Assembly: GCF_016097555.1 (NCBI RefSeq)
Contig: NC_054706.1
Coordinates: 27,610,282-27,674,281, forward strand
Reading direction: 5' to 3'
Source: Gigantopelta aegis
Lineage: Eukaryota; Mollusca; Gastropoda; Neomphalida; Peltospiridae
DNA length: 64,000 nt
The notes under the pieces were generated by a model, which did no database searches, was not told the DNA's origin, and worked only from the letters and a program-made list of their open reading frames with translations. The position numbers were made by a program, and so were the translations under genes. Below, in pieces: positions 22,278 to 32,800 of the stretch. Position 1 is the stretch's first letter. Every line of letters starts with the position of its first letter.

Positions 22278-22938
22278 CAGTGTTCGAGATCAAACATTGT
22301 TGGCAGTATCCCAGTTGGATACTAAAATTTCAAAATCTGGTATCCCACCTGATAATTTAGTATCCCATTTAAATGAAATTCATAAATAACATCGTAACAA
22401 ACTTGGACGACACTGTTCTCGTTCCCAGTCTAATGCTACACCGCAATCAAAATCGCGAAATTCGTGAAATTCGCAATCAAACGGAATCGGCAAAAAGATT
22501 TGCTGCATCTATTTTTGCGTAATACTGACATAAATTAACATTTAGCAGTAATCTATAAGTGTTTCTGACATTACTAATGATAAACCTACCTGTATCAATT
22601 TTTTGCAGATGTGGAATCAATATCTCAAATAAAATTTGAAGGGAGGAAACTTCCAACAAAAACAATAGCGACTTAGCGGTTCCCAGTCCACTGCTATGCC
22701 GCTATTGCTCCAGTGTAGCATTAGACTGGGTACGAGTAAGTGAAAAATACTGTTACTTTACTTCACCAGTAAATTACGACTTTCATTGTTTCAGCGAAAA
22801 ATAAAAACGCATGTTTAAAAAAAACAAAAAACAACATTATATGGTATCCCGATGGGATACTGGGTTCTTGAAATCTGGTATCCAAACTTAAATTCTAGTA
22901 TCCCAGGGATATCGGGATACCGTTAATCTCGAACACTG
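22278..22938. mobile_element. hAT-like MITE with perfect 8-bp target duplication
   Basis: Ends are CAGTGTTCGAGAT on the left and its complement ATCTCGAACACTG on the right. CTTTACAA stands immediately outside both ends (22270-22277 and 22939-22946), a perfect 8-bp duplication as hAT elements make. Subterminal GGTATCCC/GGGATACC words are repeated in both arms. Noncoding. Confidence 0.85.
22418..22736. mobile_element. Foldback unit nested in the hAT-like MITE
   Basis: CTCGTTCCCAGTCTAATGCT at 22418 pairs with AGCATTAGACTGGGTACGAG ending at 22736 with one mismatch. A third related piece (GGTTCCCAGTCCACTGCTAT) lies at 22679. No clear target duplication is seen, so it may be part of the outer element rather than a separate insertion. 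Confidence 0.55.
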
Positions 22939-22946
22939 CTTTACAA

Positions 22947-23440
22947 CTATGATTTCCTAGAGACAATATCATTGTGTAGTCTTTGTATTTATTAATATAA
23001 AATACATCAGGCCCGTAGGAAATGGGGTGGATTGGGGGAGGGGCGATTTCCTAGGGGCTTGTTCTTCATCCCACACTTGAGAACAAAAATGTATGTTTTA
23101 AATTTTCACTACTCCACATAAATAAAGATGATATAAAGATGAAAATCTAGTTTGTATCCCTCACTAGAGACTATACCCCCCCCCCCCCCCCGACACACAC
23201 ACACACATACTTCAAATATCGTTTCTACAGGCATGTACAAATGTAGACAATATGTAGAGGCTGAGGTTAGGAGCCAGTTCCTTTTATTTTAGGATTTTGT
23301 AATCATGATTTCAAACCAACTGTATCAGGTAGTTTGCTCCACATACTGACATAAAACACATTTGTTATCATATATTGGAATAAAACAAAAATAGTGTGCA
23401 TAACGTAATTATTAAATGAAATGATATTTATTTTGTAAAG
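22947..23440. other. Intergenic with C tract
   Basis: Nothing recognised beyond a C tract at about 23177-23192 followed by a short CA run. Confidence 0.5.
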
Positions 23441-23952
23441 GTAGATCTCTTCCTAGTGTGACGTAATTTCTGATTGGCTGTTATGGCGTCACGTGGTACT
23501 TCACGTCAATGGACGTCAACGGTTGTTCTCTCACTCGTTCGCGGTCTGACAAGCAAACATTAAAGACATGTCCCCTTGTCCAACTTTCCAACTTTATTAC
23601 ATTGCATACATTTAAATTGACACTGGAATAATTTTAATTTATATTTTTAAAGTCAAATTGTATTAATTTACCATCTCTATTTAATTAACTTGTTTTATGG
23701 AAGCAACTGCAAGCTGTTTACATTAATTGTATTGGAGATACAGTCCTCACTGGTTTAATATAACTATATCTGAAAGGAAGAGATCTATCTATCTATCTGT
23801 TGGAAACTTACCTGTGAACATTAACTTTATTTTTATTTACTCATAACTTTTAAATAAATTTATAATTCTGGAACTGGAACACTTCGGCTTTGTCATCTGT
23901 GGATGTTATTTATATTCTCTGGACATTGTTGATATCCTTGAGACGCGGCCAC

Positions 23953-23957
<5 letters not shown>
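23440..23957 (+). other. Promoter-like segment sharing a 20-mer with 50.3 kb
   Basis: ACGTCAATGGACGTCAACGG at 23503-23522 also occurs at 50300-50319, and both lie downstream of a GATTGGCTG/GATTGGTTG (CCAAT-type) word. The sequence is otherwise unrelated to a gene I know. It may be a regulatory part of one dispersed element. Confidence 0.35.

Positions 23958-24012
<55 letters not shown>
23958..24012. repeat. (TA)n microsatellite
   Basis: Pure TA tract. Confidence 0.97.
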
Positions 24013-24016
<4 letters not shown>

Positions 24017-24119
24017 GCAACAAAAACATTATCTTCGATCAAGAAGACAGTATCTCTGCACTATGCAGAGTCGAATGGAAATTTGGCAAACTAGTGGTTT
24101 ATTCTACGAATCTCTATCT

Positions 24120-24280
24120 AGTCACTCGTCCTTTAGAAGACAGCCACTCCCAAGAAGATCCTTTACTGGACAACACATCCTTCCTGCACCGCCCAAAAGA
24201 AGACTGCCACTTCCAAGCAGATCCTCTACTGGACAACACATCCTTCCTGCACCGCCCAAAAGAAGACTGCCACTAAATAA
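24120..24280 (+). repeat. 66-bp coding-like tandem pair
   Basis: Two copies of a 66-bp unit containing ACTGGACAACACATCCTTCC and GCACCGCCCAAAAGAAGACT keep one frame open (DPLLDNTSFLHRPKED twice). A related single unit lies at 59085-59165. The source is unknown. Confidence 0.6.
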
Positions 24281-24750
24281 AAACTAGCACAGGACAGAGC
24301 TCATTGGAATAAATGTGGCTGTGATGAGAGGCACTCATGAATCACTGTGACGTTCAAGTTCTTTATTTGCTTTGAGTTTTGCAACTCATCAGCTGAATAC
24401 ATAACACAAATAATACAACATAGTTATACAAAATACAAACGTGCAAAACAATGGTGGGTGTGATTTATATATAATCATGAACAAATGAAGTGATATAAGT
24501 TACATTTATTACATTAACTATCATCCTGCATTAACCGATTTCTAATTGTATTAGCTTGTACTAAATAGTTGCCTAGATTATTCGATTCCTAGTTTACACC
24601 CATGAAAGTATCACTTCTTATTATTTCGTAATTTACCTCCATTTCTAAAAACAAGGTTTATTTGCATTGACAGTTAAATCCCTGTTTTTGGTATAATTAA
24701 ACAAAGAATTAATCAAAACAAAGATGATTTCAGGACATTTTCAGGTGTTT
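24281..24750. other. Intergenic, nothing recognised
   Basis: AT-rich unique sequence, no gene or repeat family identified. Confidence 0.45.
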
Positions 24751-24754
24751 GCGA

Positions 24755-25416
24755 AAGGTGAACATACCCTGCCCCATCGGTAGCACCCGTCATGAGGACT
24801 GCCACCACGGCTGTCAAGTCCATCACTTCGTCTAAAGCGAACTGGTCAAAGGTCGTGGTATGAGCTTTTCTGTCTGTGCGAAAGTACATATAAACGATCC
24901 TTGGTGCATTAAGAAAAATCTAGCGTTTTTTCTCTGATGACTACGTGTCAGAAGAATTACCAAATGTCTGGCATTCAGTAGCCGACGATTAATTAAAGGG
25001 ACATTCCTGAGTTTGTAGCATTTTTTAAGATGTTATCGACTAAACGAGACATTTTAACGATTGTAATTACATGTCAAATATATTTTTTTTTGCATACAAT
25101 ATTAGTGGCTGTATACTAAACGTGTTTCTGATCGTTCTATTATTTGTATTGGGCTACATTTCATTTTATGTCCTAAAATATATTTGTTCGTACGTACGAA
25201 ATTATTTGATGAAAAAATCCAGTTTGGGATTCTTGCAAATATTAAGAGGACCAGATACACATTAAATATACAGATACTGATAATATAAAGAAGAAAATAT
25301 ATTTAATATGTAAGTTTATTCGTAGAAATATTTTATTTTTCGGAAACATCTTACAATGTAGCAAACTCAGGAATGTCCCTTTAATCAATGTTCTCTGGTG
25401 GTGTCAGTAAAAAAAA
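24755..25416 (+). mobile_element. SINE interrupted by a TTAA MITE
   Basis: The left part (CATCGGTAGCACCCGTCATG, GTCAAGTCCATCACTTCGTC, CTGATGACTACGTGTCAGAA) and the right part (TTAATCAATGTTCTCTGGTG then GTGTCAGTAAA) are the body and tail of a SINE whose other copies end in GTGTCGTTAAACAAA, as at 27580. The MITE at 24993-25384 separates them at a TTAA. Confidence 0.65.
24993..25384 (+). mobile_element. TTAA-targeted MITE, full length (copy 2)
   Basis: Begins TTAAAGGGACATTCCTGAG and ends CTCAGGAATGTCCCTTTAA, with TTAA on both sides. The middle has TTCGTACGTACGAA, a perfect palindrome. Length is about 390 bp. The ends and TTAA preference are typical of piggyBac-related non-autonomous elements. 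Confidence 0.85.
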
Positions 25417-25520
25417 TCTTTTAACTGTCTGTATTAATCGTGGTGGTTCTTAGGCTTTAGTTCATGATGCTTAGTTCTGCCCGAGTTAAATTTGTATTAC
25501 GAGGATGGATTAGCTAAAGC

Positions 25521-25697
25521 TGTATCCTAACTGGACGCGAGCAACACGAGCGATGCGAAATAATTAATTTCAGTCGGCGTATCCTAACCGGATATTTATC
25601 CGTAGCGCCGTATGTGTGTGTGGTTAAGGATACTGCGATTGAAATCAATGATTTCTAAAATAATCGTTCGCGTCACTCGCGTCTGGTTAGGATACAC
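25521..25697. mobile_element. Foldback MITE with GTATCCTAAC ends
   Basis: TGTATCCTAACTGGACGCGAG on the left, broken here as TGTATCCTAAC and TGGACGCGAG, pairs with CTCGCGTCTGGTTAGGATAC on the right. A second internal GTATCCTAACCGG and GGTTAAGGATAC pair repeats the ends. No coding. Confidence 0.6.
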
Positions 25698-26045
25698 CTT
25701 TATGGATCATCACGTCGGAGTCATATACATAGGATCCAGCCACAGACAGTGGATTGTCAACCGTCCACAGGTATCTGTCCTGGCTGTGGTACTTAGTTCT
25801 GCATCAGTGACACATCCATTTCTGGGGTGGATTAGCTTATGGATTAATACGTTGGAGTGGGATGCATGGTATCTATGTGCTGAGAGTGAATAATCAACCG
25901 TATACAGGTAAGGCATCTATATGTGTGTGTGTTGATACTGTGTATGTTGATACGCTGCTTATATCAGTTTCATTAGTAAACGTTAACATTATCGGCAATA
26001 GGAATTGATTTGGTCTATTAGAACCTAAAGCAATACGTCAGCTAA
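25698..26045. other. Intergenic, nothing recognised
   Basis: Contains two diverged copies of ATGGATCA..GTCGGAGT-like sequence (25703 and 25850) and GTGGATTGTCAACCGT. No gene is seen. Confidence 0.4.
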
Positions 26046-26521
26046 GGTATCACTACACGGATCACTTCCGGGTGAGAGTTCATTGATGACGGTCCACTAT
26101 AGTTCCTAATTGTGACACATGTTATGGTTCACATATTCACTTCTAGGAAATGGTGAAGAATTAAAACAATATATATGCTTAATGGTACACCTTCTGGCTG
26201 TATTTTGCCCATGTCATTTTGTAATATTGAGCATCGACCTTTTGGGACATGGGTGTATAGCCCAAGAGACAGTCGGAGTGAATCGGTTAATGAACCACCT
26301 GTTCGGACCGGTACTACAGCCAGATGCGGTCATATAGCCAAAAACTGAGACGGAAATGTTCTCAATTTTGGAGTGAAAATAAATGCTTATATAATGTATG
26401 TTCGCAAAGGTGTATGTTGTTAGTGCCAACGAGAACCCATTCATTCTATTGGCAATCTTCGTTCGAAGTTGGGCAGTTTAAAATGGGTTTCAATGGTAGA
26501 TGACATCTGTGTAGTGAGACC
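26046..26521. mobile_element. MITE-like element with TCACTACAC ends, copy 1
   Basis: GGTATCACTACACGGAT at the left and the complement of GGTCTCACTACACAGAT at the right are inverted. TAA lies outside both ends, matching the 3-bp TWA duplication of Harbinger elements. A second copy lies at 39253-39705. Confidence 0.5.
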
Positions 26522-26613
26522 TAAGTTAAATCAGCTAAGTTCAAGGGTCAAACATGGATAAATTCCATATGTGACAGAGTTGTGGCCTTTGAATAAATTC
26601 CCATGAAAGTCAA

Positions 26614-26740
26614 ACTTGTTACACCAGTTGTGGAGCACTGGCTGGAACGAGAAATAGCCCAATGGGTACACCGACGGGGATCGATCCTAAACCGACCGCG
26701 CATCAAGCGAACGCTCTACCACTGGGCTACGTCCCGCCCC
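26614..26740 (-). mobile_element. SINE head fragment
   Basis: Minus strand: GGGCGGGACGTAGCCCAGTG, then GGATCGATCCCCGTCGG and CTATTTCTCGTTCCAGCCAG. This is the tRNA-like part of the family seen at 1129, without body and tail. Confidence 0.75.
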
Positions 26741-27425
26741 CCTGATATAACAGAGAAAAGTATTTAGTTTGGTTGTTTTGTATGTGCATGTGCACACTAG
26801 TATGTCTTCTCTCTCGTCAATTGAAAGTATCATCAAATATACTATAGTACGCTATAGACTAGTGACGTCAGAAGTTTCATAACGACATCATTATGGTTTC
26901 TGTAATAGCCACAGGGCCCGGTTTAATGAGCATGGTTAAAAGCTGTGACAGCAAAAATCTGTACTGTCCACTGCGCGGTAACAGCCGTGTGCACGTAAGA
27001 AAGTTACAACTCCATGGCTTTGAGGTCACGGTACCAAAATTGCTCAATGTCTCATGTGGAATGGCGCAAGCCAGACTACATTTAGCTGCGACAGGTAACA
27101 TCAGGATTTCCCTGTACATCCGGTGCAAACTTACGCTTTGTTTCCACCGTCGCCTAAGCACTGGCGTAGTCAGACTTCATTATTTTTATTGGGGCGACGG
27201 CCACTAATGTAGACAGAGGTAATGCCATGCTCCCTTACCTAATGCGAGTGCCCCCCTCCAGTGGTGGCGGCAGTCACTCAAACAAAACCCCACCATAGTA
27301 AATTCTGTAACGATTTTAAGACAGGCCAATATATATAATTGTGAAGGGGAGAGAGACAACGATTTGATTGAGAGGCCGTGTTCCACTCACTGATATGGCA
27401 ACACCAATGAGCCTAGAATGCTTTC
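26741..27425. other. Intergenic, unassigned
   Basis: A moderately GC-rich patch at 26880-27190 has open frames on both strands (about 95-104 codons), but neither shows a known domain or repeat structure. I treat them as chance. Confidence 0.4.
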
Positions 27426-27429
27426 CCCG

Positions 27430-27598
27430 TCCCAACCAGTATATCAAATGTCATGGTATGTGCTGTCGTATACGTGGGGAAGTACATATAATATATTCTT
27501 TGCTACTTTTGGGAAAATGCAGCGAGTTTTCGTTGAAGGAAATATTCATTATCAATGATTAATTCATCGATACGTTCTAGCGGTGTCGTTAAACAAAC
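27430..27598 (+). mobile_element. SINE tail fragment, diverged
   Basis: GGTATGTGCTGTCGTATACG, AAGTACATATAATATATTC and GGTGTCGTTAAACAAAC follow the order of the body and tail of the SINE at 24755. Its head is absent. Confidence 0.5.
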
Positions 27599-28438
27599 AA
27601 AAAGCAAGAAAAACAAAGAAAAACAAAACGACCTACAACTGTTTTCTAACTTTGTTGAATAAAAACGTAACTTACTTTATTGAAAGTCAGGCTTTATGTT
27701 TTTTTAGGGTAATCACTTATTTAGGGTTTTTCTGTTTTTTTCTTTCTTGTTTTTTTCTTTGGTGGGGAAGGGGGTGGGCGTACTGTAATATCCTTTCAGC
27801 ATAACTTCTTCCTCGGTGAATGCGTAAATGAAAATAACACTGCATACATTGTAGTAATTTTTTATTATTATTTAATTATATTAGAAGTAACAATTGTGCT
27901 TTAATGCGAACAAACTACTGAAGCAGTCGAAGTAGAATCATTAAACAAAAAGTCCTACAAAATATAATTATTTGATTTCTTGACTTAATTATACACGTTG
28001 TCTCTTACTAGATGTATTTGTCTCCTAACTAACTTCACCCTCTACATATTATTACAAGGTTGGGGTTGTTTTTGTTGTGTTTTTAGGTTTTTTTACATTT
28101 TTTTTTTTTTTTTTTGTTATATTCTAATGCACATTGTAAAGTTGTTTCTTCGTTTTCATTTAAACATAGTTGTTTGTAATATCATTTTGCCATAATATTT
28201 AATTTACTTTTAACAGTGTTCTTGCAGCTTAATCGTAAATACTGTTTTAAACTGTTCATGTTGTTTTTGAAAGGTTTTTCTCTTTACTACATACATAGTA
28301 TATGTATATTTCTTAGCATCACATATGTCGGTTTAATAGGGGTGGGCATGCGCGTGCGTGCGTGGTGATAATTATTGTAGTTTAATGTTATACCGTTATA
28401 TTTTGCTTTGGTGAGGTGGTGACACTTTTTCAAATTTG
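27599..28438. other. 3' side of gene B, T-rich
   Basis: Long T-rich runs at 27700-27770 and 28085-28120. No gene recognised. Confidence 0.5.
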
Positions 28439-28439
28439 T

Positions 28440-28745
28440 GAAATTGGCCTCTATGAAATCCATTGGCGCATCATGTTTACATCTTTAATGGTAAATCATT
28501 AATATTAAGATTGAATAAAAGTGGACTTAAAGACTCACCTTGTTTAACACATTTGTTATATGAGAAGAATTTTGTTTGCTTTTCGCTAACTTTAATACAG
28601 CTTTCTGAATTTTTATACATGGATTCCATTAAATTGAAGAAAAAAACTACTATCTAAATCGTACTGCAATAATTTTAAAAGCAAGCCCCTTGTCCGCATA
28701 CTAACGGAAGCTTTGCGAAAGTAAAACAAAAAAGCAAGCATATAG
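28440..28745 (-). pseudogene. LINE reverse-transcriptase relic
   Basis: On the minus strand one frame reads VKQGESLSPLLFNLNINDLP, the hallmark block 'GxxQGxxLSPLLFxxxxNDL' of non-LTR reverse transcriptase. Upstream, GLLLKLLQYDLDS and ESCIKVSEKQTKFF fit the preceding fingers region, with frame changes between blocks. Only about 100 residues of the domain survive. It lies downstream of gene B. Confidence 0.75.
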
Positions 28746-28990
28746 TAGCTGACGTTTTTAAAACATATTTTTCGTTCTACCTTTAAGATTTTATATTCTG
28801 TCTCCAGTTCGTCGTTTACTTACTCGTGAATGTTCGGAACTGTGAAAAATATTTTTATTATGATTTCGTCATTCATTTGAAGTAGTCTTATCTTCGAGTT
28901 TTGACGGGTTTTGACAAGGGTCATTATTCCTGTTGATAATTATTTGAACAGTTATTCGGGCCCACAAAATATTCTTTGATCTTCTAAGTT
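28746..28990. other. Intergenic, nothing recognised
   Basis: AT-rich unique sequence. Confidence 0.4.
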
Positions 28991-28994
28991 TAAG

Positions 28995-29318
28995 AGCAAT
29001 AACTCGGTCAAAATTGGGTAAATCGCCAGGAACTTCAAAATTCATATGTAACAGTACACGATAAAGCTATATTAAAATAATTCGGTTCAATATCTTGAGG
29101 CATTGCGAAAACAAATTTTCGTATCTTCTACGTTCAAAGGATATAATTCTGTTTAAAATTGGTGAATTGTCATGAAAGTCAAACATGATTTGTAACAGTA
29201 CATGATAAAGATATAACCAAAATTCCAGCTCAATATCTTAAGACATTGCAGAAAAAAAAGGTTCGGACAACTATATATGAGACAGACTGACAGACAGCCA
29301 GACGGACAGACCTATAGT
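28995..29318. repeat. Dispersed repeat, two tandem subunits
   Basis: Two diverged subunits of about 125 bp share GTAACAGTACA(C/T)GATAAAG, CAATATCTT and GCATTGC. The end has GACAGACTGACAGACAGCCA. It overlaps the 3' flank of gene B. Confidence 0.6.
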
Positions 29319-29325
29319 CCTAATC

Positions 29326-29811
29326 CTAATCATCTTCATTGTCACACAAAGTGAACAGTTTGTAAAATACCAGTATCGTGACAAAGATGTTCTTGAACAG
29401 AAAGAAGAGAACGCCATAACTGGCCAACGCGTACTTTGCTAAAACCACCACTCTTACGATCAAATACGGGAAATCCTGCAGAAGGAATGCGCAGAGCAAA
29501 GACCAAAATTTCCCGCGAGACGTTTTGGCGACTGTCAGTCCTACTGCATACAGTATCATGCTAAGACACCAGACGACAAGGATGGCGATCGTCAAACCTC
29601 TGTCCTTCCTGACGGCCGACTCGTCGAACAGAACGAACAGATCCGAGTTGTCCGATGCCATGCCGATGAAGACGAACAAAAGTTCTGCAAGCTGGTCACG
29701 TGACAGTTCACCTCGAGGCAGTATCAGTCGTCCAAAGATCACCAGAAAGAGCATTCCTTGTTCAATTAAGGAGACCCAGATGTCAGGTGCAAGGGTAAAT
29801 GGTAAGGTCAC
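29326..29811 (-). CDS. TMEM26: Gene B exon 3 (terminal)
   Basis: Starts after TTTCAG with GTG ACC and encodes the last 161 residues plus TAG. The frame is unbroken, in contrast to gene A, and keeps the final FKNIFV membrane segment. Confidence 0.92.
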   Translation of the reverse strand: MTLPFTLAPDIWVSLIEQGMLFLVIFGRLILPRGELSRDQLAELLFVFIGMASDNSDLFVLFDESAVRKDRGLTIAILVVWCLSMILYAVGLTVAKTSRGKFWSLLCAFLLQDFPYLIVRVVVLAKYALASYGVLFFLFKNIFVTILVFYKLFTLCDNEDD

Positions 29812-32800
29812 CTGAAATAAAATTACTGAAGTTAAAACAAGAAGGGACTAAAATGCACCTAGTCCGAAGTCCCATCAAATATCAGCCTTGTGTGTTGAGA
29901 AGATGCATACCTAAACCACTAACACATACTGATGGTTTAACAAATATTTGTTTTTAGAATTAATATATATATATACATATATCTGATTATTCCTGCTAAG
30001 TGGGGGCAACCATGTTGTTTCTTTTTCGTCGCCTCCGGGGGCCAAATTCATAAAAGGCATTTAACTTAGTTGTTTGCTAGATGTTAGCAAGCTTCTAAAT
30101 GCCTAGTTCATTGCTACAGAGCTGGTAGCTAAAATGTAATTCATAAAAGCATGTTAAACATGCTGCTTCATAGTTGCCTGATAAGCATATTGGCACACGT
30201 CCAATCCTTGACAACACCATGTCAATTTCTTTACGCACATGTCTATTTCAAAAGTAATGTTGGTAATTTTTTGATAGGATAATAGTTACATCTTTATTGA
30301 ACATTCTATATTCTTGGCACAAAGGTACGAGGAATTTAAAGATACATTCAACGTCCCCCAGAAAGATTGCAATACCAATAGAAGAAAAAACATGCATGGA
30401 AAACGAATGAATGTTTAACGACAACCCAGCAACATGGAAAACGATTCACATGTCACATAAGGCGCGCGCTTCCCTGAGGTTTCGAGAAGTATCGATGATT
30501 TGAAACAAAAGCATTCAAAATTAAAATCGGAATCCACAAACACATTTTAGAAAAGAAAAAGATGAGGAAACAGACCGATGGAGGGAACCACTCCAGGACC
30601 CTAGTGGTGCTCATGAAAAGATAATCGACTTATGTGAGGATACCCCAAGCTTTAAGGAATAGAAATTTTAAGTATAATAATTATACATAAATAAGTACAC
30701 GGAGGGGGGGGGGGGGGGGGGGGGGTGGATGTAGCTCGTCGCAAGGATGTCAATATGCAAATTAAGCATACAAACTTACTCCTTGAGCAACAAAAATTAA
30801 AACTTGAAATTGAACTGTTGAAACAAAAGGTCAAACAGAATGAAATTAAAACAATTGAAGACAATACTACTTAATCAAATTGTAACAATTTTCAAAACAC
30901 ACACAAACACTGTGTAATTGTATAATAATTTAAAACATACATATTTGTTTATCCTTTGATGGTTTGTTGTTTATATAATCAGTATATGCCAGTTAAACAG
31001 ACAGTTACTGTTTAACAGGTCCTGACTGCACGACGTAACACAAAAAGTGACTTAGCAGCTTGCTAGTGACTTAGCGGTACTCCCGATCAACTCTAGACTT
31101 AGCAAGCAACTTAGAAGCTTGCTACCATTAGAAGGGTTTTATGAATAACACTTAACAACAAACTAGAGTCAGAAGCCAGTTTAGCAACTCACTAGGCTTA
31201 GCAAGCTTTTATGAATTTGGCCCCCGGGACTCTAGCGTCAAAAGAATGTGAAATCAACTCCTGTAAACTATTCCTGTAATGGCTTTCAGCCAAGAATAAA
31301 CAAACGCAATAATGTGAGCCAAGACGCTTCGCTTTGATCAGCCTAACATGTAAAACAACATAAATGCCTAGGTAATTATAATAAAGTATATAAAACATAT
31401 TTCAATGTACATTAAAAAAAATCCATAGAAAAATGCATTTTAGCCTACACTCGAGCAAAACAACATGACCACCTATGATAACCAAATGATATGATAATTT
31501 TCCTTTTCGTGATATGTCAGTTCTGTGATTTTACATTCGAAGTCTACTTTACCAATAGTATTACAGAATTATTTACAGTAATATTGATAATTTGATCATT
31601 ACAATTTTAGAGGTTACGTGTTTTAATTTTTTTTAAACCCAATGCATCACAATCACCTGTGGTGTTAATAATACCGGTACGTAATCCTTTTTTATGTCCA
31701 GACAGCGGTGTCCAGTGTTCGCGATTATTCCTGAGTTTGTTGCAATGTTTAAGATGTTATCGACTAACAGAGACTTTTTAACGATTGTAATTACATATAA
31801 AAAAAAAAAATTCTGCAGACAGTATTAGTGGCTGTATATTAAACGTGCTTCTGGTCGTTCTAATATTTGTACTAGGTTAAATATTTCGTACGTACGAAAT
31901 TATTTGAACACAAAATCCAGTTTGGGTTTCTTACAAATATTAAGACGACCAGAAACACACTGAATATACAGACACTGATATTCTAAACAAGAAACTATGT
32001 TTAATATGTAAGTTTAATCGTAGAAATATGTTATTAGTCGGAAACATCTTACAATGCAACAAACTCAGGAATGTCACTTTCACTTGCCCTTGGGATTTTT
32101 CACTTGCCCTTGGTATTTTTCACTTGCTCGACTTAAAACTTTTACAAATCGTAAATAAATATATTTATCAATATCCAAACAACATATACAATGCGAAAAT
32201 ATGTGTTTTGGACATAGAACAATATTTTAGTGTCAGTGAATAAAATAAAATACTATTCACTTAAAACATAGTTAGCCATGCATATTACAATCCTTCCTTT
32301 TACCCGGACTGTCAATATAACATTATTTTCATATACATTGTATCTTACCATCTAGTCATTCTACTGTGACTGCTGGTGAAATTCGTCATGTTCCAGACTT
32401 GTAGGTCTATTAAAAAAATTACTAGTCAGCTGGGTTAGTAAATATAAAAATACAGTAGACAACAGATATTGTCACTAGCCCGAGATTCTTTCCCTCAAAT
32501 GTTGTAATTGTTTTTTCATATATAAAATAAACTATTTGTCAGCATGCTTTTATTGTTAACCAAAAACAAAAAAGAAGTGAAAACAACACAGACATAAAAA
32601 AAAACATATAGTTCAAAACAAATTCACTCGGAGCACCTCGGCAGAAGTGTAAGTAAGAATCAAATGGCCGAATTGTTTCAAATGGGTCAATATCAGAAGT
32701 TCTCGGGTAATGTTACATAATACGATAAGAACGGCCGACATCATGGTAATCGTGTTCGTTTGTAATCCGGATTCACTTTAACAAACAATTTATCTTAATT

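Noticed and set aside
26877-27207. Overlapping frames of about 95-104 codons on both strands
   Set aside because: No domain, codon pattern or repeat support; overlapping frames on both strands suggest chance.
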